IMG/VR virus record: IMGVR_UViG_3300025294_000236
Span: 1-57,901 of that record
Reading direction: 5' to 3' (one strand)
Source of the DNA: a virus
DNA length: 57,901 nt
This document shows positions 7,451 through 16,900 of this stretch, one piece after another. Position numbers and translations under genes: made by a program. The notes under the pieces were generated by a model. It was given only the letters and a program-made list of their open reading frames with translations, ran no database searches and had not been told where the DNA came from. Every line of letters starts with the position of its first letter. Within the stretch, counting starts at the first letter, position 1.

Positions 7451-7671
7451 TGCTCGCCTCCAGAAACCGACTGCTGCGCGATCAGCCGCGCAATGAAGGC
7501 CCCGGCCGTCGCCGCGAAGGACAGGCCGGCGAACAGGCCCCGTGGCACGTCGACGAGATCGCGGGTCAGCGGCAGAGCGATCTCCGCTCCTGAGAGCAGT
7601 CCCGCCAAGACGACTAGGCGGATCGACCAGGCATGGCGCAGCACGCGCCGCCAGTTGCTGACGAGGTCCAT
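7447..7671 (-). CDS. Holin
   Basis: A 74-residue protein starting MDLVSNWRRVLRHAWSIR, with two hydrophobic segments (about 17-35 and 47-66) separated by a short loop with LTRDLVDVP. I chose the ATG at 7671 because GGAG lies 5 bases upstream. A longer frame to 7743 would be read through a terminator hairpin. It lies directly before the endolysin, which supports the role of making the inner-membrane lesion that triggers lysis. Confidence 0.78.
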   Translation of the reverse strand: MDLVSNWRRVLRHAWSIRLVVLAGLLSGAEIALPLTRDLVDVPRGLFAGLSFAATAGAFIARLIAQQSVSGGEQ

Positions 7672-7688
7672 GGAAGCTCCAGAAATGG

Positions 7689-7708
7689 AAAAGCCGCCCG
7701 AAGGCGGC
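7689..7708 (-). terminator. Rho-independent terminator upstream of holin
   Basis: GCCGCC (7693-7698) and GGCGGC (7703-7708) enclose CGAA, which reads as a TTCG tetraloop on the minus strand, followed by TTTT. It would limit leftward read-through into the lysis genes. Lysis timing may therefore depend on antitermination or on a local promoter. Confidence 0.8.
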
Positions 7709-7750
7709 GAATGACCGGTATCTCTAAAGGATGCAGTAGCCATGATGCGC

Positions 7751-7789
7751 CACGCTCAAGTTGCAAAGAGCGTGCTCAAGGATTAATCA
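7751..7789 (+). promoter_or_regulatory. Candidate promoter with inverted repeat for the 7812 gene
   Basis: TTGCAA (7761-7766) and TAATCA (7784-7789) are 17 bases apart and could be -35 and -10 elements. An inverted repeat CACGCTC (7751-7757) and GAGCGTG (7768-7774) surrounds the -35 box and could be an operator. Match to consensus is moderate; this is inference. Confidence 0.4.
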
Positions 7790-7811
7790 CATCGACGGCA
7801 TTGGAGGGCGA

Positions 7812-8087
7812 ATGTCACCTCAGTGGGAAGGAGCGGTACTGGTTCGGTTGGCGCGCGGCCTTATCTTGGCCGCGACGGCGCTGATCCTGTTCCAGCTACA
7901 AACCTATCTGACGATCTCGGGCTGGTCGCTTGCCATGGCGTTCGGGATGCTCGGTACGATGCATTCGACCGAGCGCGTTGCTCGCCTTGGGCTCAGCATC
8001 CTGATCGTTCTGGTATTGATGCCACCTAGTTTCATGGACGGCGTCGCCCGCTGGCTTTCGGCTATCCGGAGCGGGTCTGCGCTCTAG
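7812..8087 (+). CDS. Plus-strand membrane protein inside the late region (moron candidate)
   Basis: A 91-residue protein starting MSPQWEGAVLVRLARGLILA, with GGAGGG upstream of the ATG at 7812. It has two or three hydrophobic segments (ALILFQLQTYLTISGWSLAM, LGLSILIVLVLMPP). It is transcribed against all adjacent late genes and is bordered by a minus-strand terminator, typical of a gene expressed from a prophage. It may alter the host envelope or exclude other phages; no family is recognised. Its TAG stop shares the palindrome CTAG with the stop of the opposing gene. Confidence 0.68.
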   Translation: MSPQWEGAVLVRLARGLILAATALILFQLQTYLTISGWSLAMAFGMLGTMHSTERVARLGLSILIVLVLMPPSFMDGVARWLSAIRSGSAL

Positions 8088-8650
8088 GGCATCGCTCCCC
8101 ATGCCTGCACATGCAGATTGACGCCAACAGCCGGCACGCTCGGGTAGGGCCCGACATTCGGATTCGGCGACCAGCAGACCTCAAAGGCGCCGTCGACAAG
8201 GGGAACGTAGGTCGAGTAGGTCGACCGCGTGCCGCCGCTCGCCGCCGTCGCTGCGGCTTGTCCGTTGTAGCGCCCGGTCGTGTCGCAGTTCCCGGTTTCG
8301 ATGTCACCGACGCGGCGAACGCCAACCATCAGGTTCGCGGTCATCGACGTATCGCCGTTGTGCGTGATGATCAGGATGCCGCTGAGAAATGCCCAAGGCG
8401 AGTTCGCCGGCACGCCCCAAGGTTTGAGATCTACTCGGTGCCAGGTGTTCGGGGGGTAGGACTGGTAGGTGTCAGGGTAGGTGTTGTTGAAGAACACCGC
8501 AGAATTCTTCATGACCTGCTGGCGCACCACGACTTCGGGTGCAATTGCCTGCGTCAGGGCCGGCGATGAAGGGGGATATCCCTGAGCGTTCGCATCTCCG
8601 CATAGGAATGCGAGCACGCCAGCGACCAGAAGCCGCGTGAGCTGGTGCAT
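8084..8650 (-). CDS. Secreted or virion-associated protein with signal peptide
   Basis: A 188-residue protein starting MHQLTRLLVAGVLAFLCGDA, a cleavable signal peptide probably cut after ANA. The mature part is beta-rich (SPWAFLSGILIITHNGDTSM, NLMVGVRRVGDIETGNCDTT) and resembles a small jelly-roll. It sits downstream of the tail-collar fibre, so it may be a fibre accessory or a periplasmic factor. The signal peptide is odd for a virion part. Function is unknown. Confidence 0.65.
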   Translation of the reverse strand: MHQLTRLLVAGVLAFLCGDANAQGYPPSSPALTQAIAPEVVVRQQVMKNSAVFFNNTYPDTYQSYPPNTWHRVDLKPWGVPANSPWAFLSGILIITHNGDTSMTANLMVGVRRVGDIETGNCDTTGRYNGQAAATAASGGTRSTYSTYVPLVDGAFEVCWSPNPNVGPYPSVPAVGVNLHVQAWGAMP

Positions 8651-8912
8651 GGGGTGGCTCTCTGAAACGGCTTCTGACAGCCGCGCCGGCATCGGGCCGG
8701 CAGCCGGGGGGTCAGAACACGCAGAGACGTGTCGAGCGCTTTTAGGCTTTCGCCCTGGACAGCACGCCCGACCCCGGCCATTGGCCCGGAAATTCGCGAT
8801 GACGCGAAGCAGCGACCGCCAAGCCAGCCGGCCCGACGATCGCCTACTCTCTGCTGGGTTCTGACACCCGAGGTGGAAACTAACACTACCCTACGGTTGC
8901 GCTCAACTGCTC
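8651..8912. other. Non-coding gap of 262 bases
   Basis: No convincing gene is visible on either strand. The only structure I see is a short inverted repeat GCCGGC at 8685-8690 and 8696-8701 without a T tract. Short open frames here lack ribosome sites. Confidence 0.5.
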
Positions 8913-9872
8913 TCAGCGCTTGATCATCGAGGTAACCATGGCTACCGGCGGCATGTTGTTGTGGAACGCGCCACCCGATGGGTTCACCTGCACGTTGGTG
9001 TCGGTCGTGCCGGCCAACGCAGTCGTCAGGCCGCCGGCATTGGGCGACAGCGCACCACCGTTCGCGTAAGCGAGAAAGTTCCCCGAAACGTTGAGCATCA
9101 GCTGGTAGCCAGAGGGCGCAAAGACCGTGGTCGATGATACCGCGGAGTTAGGAATGAACGCGGGCAACTCACTCGACGTCAGAGTGATGTTCTGCACGCC
9201 GCCGGAGCCGCCCAGCGTTTGCGATGTGATGCCAGAGCCGGCAAACGTGATACGCCCCGCAGCGCTCCCACCGAGATTGTCGAGCGTGGCCTTCAGGCGC
9301 CCGCGCAGATCGGGCACGTTGAAAGTGGTCGAGCCGTCGCCGGCGCCCCATGTCGTGCCGATCACCGCGAAGAGTGCTGCATCGGTCGTTCTCGACAACG
9401 CCTGACCAGAGCAAAGCGCGAAACCTGGAGGGGCAGTCGAACCACCAAAATCGAGAATTGTCCCCGTCGGGACCGTGGTAAAATCGTTCGCGGTCTTGAT
9501 GTTCGTCCCGTCAGAATACAGCAGGTAGCGAGACCCCTGCGTCAGGCGAATACCGCTCGAGCCGCCGGCCGTCGTGAAGACGCTGACCGTGAAGTTGCCG
9601 GTCGTCTGGTTGTCGACGATGAAGAAGCCACCAACTTGCGGGTAGAGCAGCGAGACGTTCGCGAGCAGTGTGCCGCTCAAAGCGAAGATCAGGTTCTGAG
9701 CCTGCGTCGAGTTCAACGTGACGTTGGACGAGCTCATCGATACCGCGAGCGACGCCGACAGGTTCTTGTCGATCAGCGTGAAATCGGCGTTCAGGGGCGG
9801 CCCCCACGCGTCGACATTGTCGCCGGTTCCCTGCAGTTCGTAACCGCGGTTCGGCGTGTAAGTGCTGACCAT
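8913..9872 (-). CDS. Tail fibre protein with tail-collar domain
   Basis: A 319-residue receptor-binding or fibre protein. Residues about 1-35 (TPNRGYELQGTGDNVDAWGP) look like a virion attachment segment. Residues about 135-195 carry a typical tail-collar domain: PTGTILDFGGSTAPPGFALC, then TTWGAGDGSTTFNVPDLRGR. The C-terminus ends with HNNMPPVAMVTSMIKR, usual for collar-domain fibres. It is separate from the other fibre gene at 21185, so the virion may have two fibre types. Confidence 0.88.
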   Translation of the reverse strand: MVSTYTPNRGYELQGTGDNVDAWGPPLNADFTLIDKNLSASLAVSMSSSNVTLNSTQAQNLIFALSGTLLANVSLLYPQVGGFFIVDNQTTGNFTVSVFTTAGGSSGIRLTQGSRYLLYSDGTNIKTANDFTTVPTGTILDFGGSTAPPGFALCSGQALSRTTDAALFAVIGTTWGAGDGSTTFNVPDLRGRLKATLDNLGGSAAGRITFAGSGITSQTLGGSGGVQNITLTSSELPAFIPNSAVSSTTVFAPSGYQLMLNVSGNFLAYANGGALSPNAGGLTTALAGTTDTNVQVNPSGGAFHNNMPPVAMVTSMIKR

Positions 9873-9888
9873 CTGGGCTCACCCAAAG

Positions 9889-9912
9889 AAAAAAGCCGCC
9901 CCGGAGGACGGC
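9889..9912 (-). terminator. Rho-independent terminator
   Basis: GCCGCCC (9895-9901) pairs with GGACGGC (9906-9912, one G-T pair) around a 4-base loop. On the minus strand it is followed by six T residues (9894-9889). It lies upstream of the collar fibre gene and would stop leftward transcripts leaving the ejection-protein genes, or reduce them. Confidence 0.8.
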
Positions 9913-10011
9913 CTGCTGGCAGGTTGAAGGCGTGGCGCTCGGCTCTTCGCCGGCGAGATCATCGACTAGACTTTGCGCGCCGGACGTGTACCGATGCGGC
10001 GGGGGATCGCT

Positions 10012-10476
10012 ATGAAATCAGCCACTATTTTCGTCGCCGCAGCACTGGTCAGCGGCTGCGCTGGGACCGAGGTCACTCGGACCTCTCAGAACACGATGAT
10101 CATCGAAGCCGGGGCCGCTCCAGTTTGCGGCGCGAGAGGTGCGGCTCGCGTTGCAGCGAAGAGTGCGGCGATCGAAACCATCAGAGCCGGCTACGACCGC
10201 TACCTGATCGGCGGCGCACAGTCGCAGAACAACGTATCCGTCAGCCAGATGCCCGGGACCTTCCACACGCAGGGCAGCTACGGCGGCGGGGGCTATCTAG
10301 CCACAACAACCTACACTCCCGGGCCGACGATCGTCGCAGGCACACACGACCGGCAATTGGCGGTCATGATGTTCAAGAACGGTGAACCCGGCTCTGAGCA
10401 GGCGCTCGATGCGCGTGAACAACTCGGTCCCGATTGGAAGGACATCGCTGAACGGCGCATCATCACCTGTCTGTAG
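10012..10476 (+). CDS. Plus-strand lipoprotein (lysogenic-conversion candidate)
   Basis: A 154-residue protein starting MKSATIFVAAALVSGCAGTE, a lipoprotein signal with lipobox VSGC. I chose the ATG at 10012 because GGGGGA lies upstream and the signal peptide begins there. The mature protein has NTMIIEAGAAPVCG, AKSAAIETIRAGYDRYLIGG and a Gly/Tyr-rich stretch, a pattern I associate with a small envelope lipoprotein family of Rhizobiales chromosomes. It is transcribed against the late genes, so it is probably a moron expressed in lysogens. Confidence 0.72.
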   Translation: MKSATIFVAAALVSGCAGTEVTRTSQNTMIIEAGAAPVCGARGAARVAAKSAAIETIRAGYDRYLIGGAQSQNNVSVSQMPGTFHTQGSYGGGGYLATTTYTPGPTIVAGTHDRQLAVMMFKNGEPGSEQALDAREQLGPDWKDIAERRIITCL

Positions 10477-10486
10477 GAGTCGCGGC

Positions 10487-13400
10487 TCATCGCCGGCGCG
10501 CCTGGTAGGCGATCGGCTTCAAGGCACCATCACCTGCAAGCCACGCCTTCAGAGCGGCGATCGACAGGGGGACGATGGCGCCGATGCGTTTGATCCCGCT
10601 CCCGTCGGAGAACCCAGCACAATAGGTCGTCTTGGCGTGTCCGCGGTTGCGGAACCCCAGAAGGATCTTGTGCTCGTCGAAGTCACCGGTGGCAGGATCG
10701 ATCTGGTCGACCACGAACGCCACCGGCGCATCTTCGATCGGCCCGATATAGGCGTCAGCGTGGTCGCCGTCGGCTCCTTCGGTCCTGCGGATATAGCCGT
10801 AGTCAGCGGGCAGCTTCACCGACCATTTCTTGCCGTTCAACGCGCGACCGCTTCTCGTCTCGCCCTTCTTGGTCTCGATCGAGATAGGGAGACCTTGGAA
10901 CGACACGCGCTCCTTGGGGTAGTTGCCCGCGGCCTTCTGCGCTTCCGTCGGTTGGACGCGACCGCCGGTCTTGCGCTCCAGTCGCTCTGAGGCCGCCCCC
11001 TCGGCACCGAACGTACCAAGTCGACCGAGTTGACGACCGAGCTCGAGCCACGGACCACGATCCATCTTGGCCGGTGCCTCCTTCAGCAGGGTTCGGGCAA
11101 GCGCCGGGTCGAGCAGCGCCTCTTTGACGAGGTCTTGAACCTTGTTCAAGCCGACCTGCCGCGCCGAATTCAGCCAGCCAGCGCCAGCGCCAGCGACCGC
11201 CCCCGGGATGCCACCGATGAGCCAGCCGGCAGCAGCCCCGGCGCCAGCACTTTCGGACTGCTTCAAGCGGAGGATGCGCGAGAGCAACGATTCGCCGCCC
11301 TTCGAGGCCTGCGCGAGCAGGTCTTGCGGCGTATTCGACCCACCAGGCAGCTTCACCGCCGTGATTGATCGGTTCGCGCGTGTGAGGTCCTGCGCGATCC
11401 GATCCATCATCTCGACCTCTTGCGCCGTGAAGACTTGGCGCAGCGTGTCCCGGTTCTGCTTGACGAAGTTCTGGAAGGCATTGGCGCTGATGAGGTTCGT
11501 CCCGGAGGTTGCCGCCTCGGCATTGGTCATCAGCTTCGTATTGATGTGCTCCGCAACAGCCTTCCGGAGACCCGCGATGCCTTCAGGGGTGGAGCGTGCA
11601 CGAGCCGCGAGGTCGCGCATCTCCTGGACCGCGTTCTGCCGACCGAAGATGCCGCCCACGGTCTTGACGACGTCTTGCGGGTCGGACACGCCGATGAGCT
11701 TACCGACGGTGCCTGTCTGAGCAGCGTCAAGAGCCTCCCGGCGAAGCGCCGCCGCCGTGGCCATCGCTTCACTCGCGCGAGCAGCCGTGGCGAATTGGTC
11801 GCGTAAACCGGGGACGGCGCCCAAGGCCGGCGCATGAGCCTGCTGCCAAGCTGAGAACCGAGCCGGGTCGAGCGTCCCATCTGGACGGAAGGCGCGCGAC
11901 TGGCGCAAAGAAGCAGCCGCAGCTTGCGTGAGATCGGCATTGGCGCGCGCTGCGTCACCGACCGCCTCTCGATAGAGGTTCGCCCTTTCCGCCCCTTCGG
12001 CGCCGGCACGGAAGAACTTGCCCGGCACGGAGCTATCCAGCGAGCGGAAGTCACCGGCCATGCCGTTCGTCTTGAGGGTTTCGCCGACCGGGCCCTGGTT
12101 GAACGTCGCCTTGCGCTCGCGCGTGGCAGCGCTTGCCGCCCTCAGTCGTTCTGCGGCTGCTTCATCGAGATTGGCTGTGAGAGGGACATCTGGCGATATG
12201 CCTTGATTTCCCGAAGGACTGCCAGATCGCCCTCTGCTCGAGATTTCTGTTCCAGATGTTGAAGGAATAGAGGACGCTCGTGCGGGTCCAATTCCTCCAG
12301 TACCCGAAAGAGCGATAGCCCCGGAATCTCGTTCGGCTTTCCAGCGCTGGGCCTGTGCACGGAGATTTGCCTCAAGCGTGTCTTCAGCGCGCATCGCGCC
12401 GGTCGCAACGGCTTCAGCCTCCTGGGCGACGCGCCGTTCGACAGCGGAATCTATAGTCCTTTCGATCTGGCCGCGCAAATTGGCGAGGCGCGCGTAGGAT
12501 GGCGTTTCCCCCGCGGCGCGCATTTCCTCGCGCATCGCCGTCGAAACCCGCGAGCGGAGGTCCGTGAGCTCCTTGAAGGGGATGACAGGCTGGTAGGAGG
12601 AGACCGCATCAAGGATCGCTCGCTCTTCGCCGCCGATAGGCTTGGCCGAACGCCCCACGGCTTCCTCGATGCCCCTCGCCGCGGTGCGCAGGGGGCTCAC
12701 GTCCAACGCCAGCGCGCCATCCGGGTCGACAGCGTTCCACAGCGCGCGCTCCTGTGCCTTCAGGGTGGCGTTGCGTGCCGCCAGAGCCGAACGCATGGCC
12801 TCGCCGACATCTTCCGCCCCCGGCGCCGGGATAGCATGGGCGGCATCCTGCACTTGACGGCCGATGCGGTCCGCAATCGCTTGGCTCTGGTCGTCGACAT
12901 GCTGGAGTTGCTGCCGAAGAAGTGCGGAGACGTCAGCGGGGGAGCCCTGCGGCTGCACACCCTCCAGAGCGCCGACGCGCGCCGCGTTCTGTTCGGCGCG
13001 GCGCGTCATGAAATCCGCAGGGTTCTCGGTCGCAACCTTCCGTTCGAGCGAGCCGATGCCCATGTCGCCGGTGCGCTGGAAGGTCGTCGGGATTGAACCG
13101 GGGATCAGCTCTCCGGCCTGAGCGCCCGGGTACATGGTCGCCGGATCTTCCAGAGCGGCACGAAGCGCCGTCGGGTTCTCGGCATTCTCCAGCAATTCGC
13201 GAGCGGCAAGATCGCGGCGCCCCTGCTCCCGGAGTGGAGCGGTCGCGGATCGGACGGCGTCCTTGACCTTGGCGGTACCTCGTTCAACGGCGGCGGGCGC
13301 GGCGCCCCCTGTGATGCCGCCCGCGATCGCTCCGACGGGCTTTGCATAAGGCTCGAACCACGTGCCCTTGGTCAGGTCATGCAGGCCTTCCGAGCCGACG

Positions 13401-13933
13401 CCGGCGCCAATGGCAGACAGACCGCGCTCGACCAGGCTGCCACCGCCCATGACCATGCCGGGGGCCATTTCGGCCACGGCGCCAGCATAACGGCCGGCGT
13501 CAGTCTTCGGCTTGTAGAGCGGCCCGGTCGCAACCTCGATCGCTGACTGGATATTCTCCGGCGTCATGACGTCGCCGGCGGACGGGACGTAGAACATCGA
13601 GTTCTTGCGGCGGTCCTCCTCGACCTTCTTGCGGAGAGCGGCACTCTCCTCGGGCGACGTGCCGGTCACCTTGTCGAGCAAATAATCCGGGATCGACTTG
13701 AGCAGCCCTGGGATACCAGCGACGCCAGCAGCACCGCGCGCGAGACCACTCGGGATCGATTTGGCGATATCCTCCCAACTGTTGGTCTCGGCGACAGGTT
13801 CACGCTGCTCGCGCGTCGCGAAGCCCATGTTGGGCGAAGCCTTTGCGGGCTTGGCAAGCGGCGCCTCATCCCACCAGTTCGTCTTGGCCGGCTGCTCGGA
13901 AGCAAGAGGCGCGTCGGTCCACCATTCGGTCAT
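10487..13933 (-). CDS. Giant internal virion protein with C-terminal pyrophosphatase-like domain
   Basis: A 1148-residue protein, probably packed in the capsid and ejected with DNA. Residues 4-28 contain a repeated motif (WWTDAPLA, WWDEAPLA), as in other phage injection proteins. The middle is long, Ala-rich and helical, with a Gly/Ala hydrophobic patch near residue 920 (AAGWLIGGIPGAVAGAGAGW). Residues about 1018-1130 (LPADYGYIRRTEGADGDHAD, then GDFDEHKILLGF) match the pyrophosphatase-like domain (InPase) described in phage polyvalent proteins. Asp/Glu positions are retained, so metal-dependent hydrolysis is possible. The gene is ATGA-coupled to the other giant gene. Confidence 0.75.
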   Translation of the reverse strand: MTEWWTDAPLASEQPAKTNWWDEAPLAKPAKASPNMGFATREQREPVAETNSWEDIAKSIPSGLARGAAGVAGIPGLLKSIPDYLLDKVTGTSPEESAALRKKVEEDRRKNSMFYVPSAGDVMTPENIQSAIEVATGPLYKPKTDAGRYAGAVAEMAPGMVMGGGSLVERGLSAIGAGVGSEGLHDLTKGTWFEPYAKPVGAIAGGITGGAAPAAVERGTAKVKDAVRSATAPLREQGRRDLAARELLENAENPTALRAALEDPATMYPGAQAGELIPGSIPTTFQRTGDMGIGSLERKVATENPADFMTRRAEQNAARVGALEGVQPQGSPADVSALLRQQLQHVDDQSQAIADRIGRQVQDAAHAIPAPGAEDVGEAMRSALAARNATLKAQERALWNAVDPDGALALDVSPLRTAARGIEEAVGRSAKPIGGEERAILDAVSSYQPVIPFKELTDLRSRVSTAMREEMRAAGETPSYARLANLRGQIERTIDSAVERRVAQEAEAVATGAMRAEDTLEANLRAQAQRWKAERDSGAIALSGTGGIGPARASSIPSTSGTEISSRGRSGSPSGNQGISPDVPLTANLDEAAAERLRAASAATRERKATFNQGPVGETLKTNGMAGDFRSLDSSVPGKFFRAGAEGAERANLYREAVGDAARANADLTQAAAASLRQSRAFRPDGTLDPARFSAWQQAHAPALGAVPGLRDQFATAARASEAMATAAALRREALDAAQTGTVGKLIGVSDPQDVVKTVGGIFGRQNAVQEMRDLAARARSTPEGIAGLRKAVAEHINTKLMTNAEAATSGTNLISANAFQNFVKQNRDTLRQVFTAQEVEMMDRIAQDLTRANRSITAVKLPGGSNTPQDLLAQASKGGESLLSRILRLKQSESAGAGAAAGWLIGGIPGAVAGAGAGWLNSARQVGLNKVQDLVKEALLDPALARTLLKEAPAKMDRGPWLELGRQLGRLGTFGAEGAASERLERKTGGRVQPTEAQKAAGNYPKERVSFQGLPISIETKKGETRSGRALNGKKWSVKLPADYGYIRRTEGADGDHADAYIGPIEDAPVAFVVDQIDPATGDFDEHKILLGFRNRGHAKTTYCAGFSDGSGIKRIGAIVPLSIAALKAWLAGDGALKPIAYQARRR

Positions 13934-16900
13934 GGCTTGACCCTCTCAAGCCCGTCAGGGCCCGTGAAATGTGTACCTGAGGGCAGCTTGTCGAACTCAG
14001 CCTTGCTGGTGATCTGCTTGGCTGGTGCAGCGACATACTTCTGCCAGTTGCCGAGGTTTTGGCGGTTGAGCGCGAGCTTGCCGTCCTTGTCCGCCTGAAC
14101 TACCGGGTTGTCGTTCACATAGCGATCCCAGGCTTCATCCGCGCCGGTGAGCGACTTGTTGCGAGCTCGCCACGTCTGGAAGAAGCGCTGGCGCTCGATC
14201 GCGCGCTCGGCAACACCTTCATAGGTCGCGAGCGTCTGGTTCGCCGCATCGTCCGACATCCCGAGGCCCGGCGTCGCGGACGAAAGCATGGCCTGTTCCT
14301 TGTCCGAGATCGCGCCTTTCAGTTTCGTCGAGAGGTCGAGCTTGAAGTTGGTCGCGGCGGATTCGAGCGCCTGACCACCGCCATAGCCGAAGAAGCCAGC
14401 TGCTTTGGACAGCGGGCCAGCCATAGGCACTCCTTCATAGCTGACGCCTTTGCGCAGCTCGCGCAGGTTGGCGACGCTCTGGCGAACCCCGCGCGCGCCC
14501 TCCGCCGCTTCATCAATGCCCTTGAGCCGCTCGAATTCAGCCTTGCGGGTGAGATCGGCTTCGGGGTCGCGCGGCTTGGCGCCCGTGACGATGCCGGGCT
14601 GGAATTCCATGCTGCCGGTTTTCTTGTCGACCTTGTAGGTGCCGGCGACGGTGTTGCCCTCGGCATCAGCACCGTGACCAGGCATGAACTGATAGTTTCC
14701 CGACTCCTCGTCGACCTTGTTCTTGCGCTCAGTCTCTGCGGTCTGTCGCTTGGCGAGGTCCACGCGTTCCTTCTCGTAGCCGAGGCGCTCACGCGCTTCC
14801 TGCGCGCGCTGCAACAGGCTCTTGTCGGCGACATCGGCGGAACGGGAACGCAGACCGTAGTCGCGGTCTTCCGTGAGAATTTTGCGCTGACGGTCGCGCT
14901 CGTCGGCGGCTGTCTTCGCCTTCGCCTGCTGCGAGTTGAGGTAGAACTGCAGGCCAGCGAGACCGCCCTCCCCGATCTGTTGGCCCGCGCTACGGCCGCG
15001 CGAGCCCATCATGCCGAGGCCCGCGGCAATCAACGCCATCTGGACGTCCTTCGACAGATAGCCCAGCCCGAAGCCCTTGTTCGGGTCGACGGGGGCTTCT
15101 GCTGCAGGCACAGCGGCACGGTCATTGAGCGGCAGCACGCCAGTCGGCTTGACCGCATCGAAAGCCGTGGTCCGAACGGCAGGTTCTTCCTCGGGAGCAT
15201 AGGCAGTCGCAGAGGCCTGCGGGTTGTCGAGACCGCGCATGACACCGTCGAGTTCGCCGGCTACCTTGGCCACATTCCCGAAGCCACCACGGGCCTGCGG
15301 CCGCGTCGACGCAATCATTGTGGGCGAATCGCCGAAGTTGTTCCGACCCTGCACCGGTCCTTGCCAGTTCGGGTCCACCTCCAGATGCCACGGTTCTGAT
15401 CCGACGGTCTGGCGCAGGCCCCATGCCGGCGCGACCTTGTCGATGAACGACACAGCGTCATCCCGCTCAGGAGATCCGGGGCGCCCGGCCAAGGCGATGT
15501 CGACCGCATTCCCGCTCTCATGCTTGGAGAAGCCCGGCGCCGCAGCAACCGGGCCCTCCCCGCGCAGGTAGCGGTCACGGAGTGCGGCCTGTTCCTCGCT
15601 CGACCGGAAGCCCGAGCGCACACCCGGCAGGTTGCCGTCGGATGCGCCGACCAATGCGCTCACACGGGCAGCGAGGTCAGGGTCAACATTGCGGAGCCCC
15701 GAAACCGGCACCACCGGCTTGCTTTCGACATACCCATAGTCGCGGCCGAAGAATGTCGGCTTGCGCGGCTCATCCGTCACCATGCCGAGCTCGCGTTCGA
15801 GCCGTGCCGCGTCCTCGTCGGTTTCCGCATACGGGACGTCGCCGCCCATGGCGCGCGGCACGCGGAACACGCCGTCGGGTCCTTCCTCCATATCCGGAAC
15901 GACGCCGCCGGCGGCGTAGGTGGTGCCGAAGCCGCCCAGGTCGCCGGAGAATGCGTTGGAAACTGAACCCACCCCTGAGGACGCAAAACCGACCGGGCTG
16001 ATGTTCATTGCGCCGCTCGACCCGAAGCCCTTGAACAGGCCACCGAGCTGACTGCCCATCTTGCCGTAGTCGGTCTTATCGCTGCCGCTGTCGCCCTTGA
16101 ACCCGGGCATCGCTGCCGCCTGCAAACCTCGAGCGCCCTTGATCGGCGAGAGGTCGGGGATGCGGCTCTTGACACGGCCGGAGTATGGAATGACGCCGCC
16201 CTCCGCGTAGGCTGGGCGCGCGGCATCGTCCGTGGCCTTCTCGTAGTCGACCATCTTGACGCCGCCGAAGTGCCCCACAGCCTCCGGGTGAACGTCCTCG
16301 ACGTCCTGAGCCATCAAGCCGATCTGTGTCTTCGGAGAGCCGCGGAACTTGTACCGATAGATCGGCTGGCCATCGAAGGTCTCGCCGATCTGCTCGATAT
16401 CGTCCTTCAAGCGCTCGTCCGAGAACAAGGCAGAAGCTAGCGAGATGCCAGCGCCAAGGTAGGAGCCTGCATTGCTGCCGCCCTTTTCCTTGGTTGTGCC
16501 CGTAGAGGTCGACCCAGCCGCAGAGCCGATGCCGGTGAGCATGTTCGCGAGCCAGCTCTGGTTCGCATACGGGGATGCCTGCTCCTCCAACCACTTCTGA
16601 TAGTCGGCATCCATCTGGCCCTGATTGGCCTTCTGGCGCACGGAGCCGGCCTGGATCTGGGCGTAAGCATCCTTCAGCGCCGAATCCTGCGCCGCCTGCC
16701 CGAGGTTCATATACTGCGAGCCGGCGTTTGCCTGGCGCTGGGCATCGTTCTGTCGCGCCCCGAGGTCGACGCCCTGCTGCTGCTGAAAGGTCTGAAGCGC
16801 CTGGCTGAAGTTCTGCGAGTTGAGGCCGGCAATCGTCTGGTCACCGGCGAGCTTCTGCTGCCGCGCGAGCTCCGCCTTGGCCACGCCGGCACGATCGCCG

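Noticed and set aside
8685-8701. Inverted repeat GCCGGC as a terminator
   Set aside because: The stem is only 6 bases and no T tract follows on either strand.
9219-10385. Plus-strand open frame of 388 residues
   Set aside because: It spans the collar fibre gene on the other strand and the lipoprotein gene in another frame. The translated sequence is Arg-rich and lacks domains.
14059-15399. Plus-strand open frame of 446 residues opposite the S74/M15 gene
   Set aside because: It lies wholly opposite a gene with clear domains; long antisense frames are expected at this GC content. It has no ribosome site or recognisable motif.
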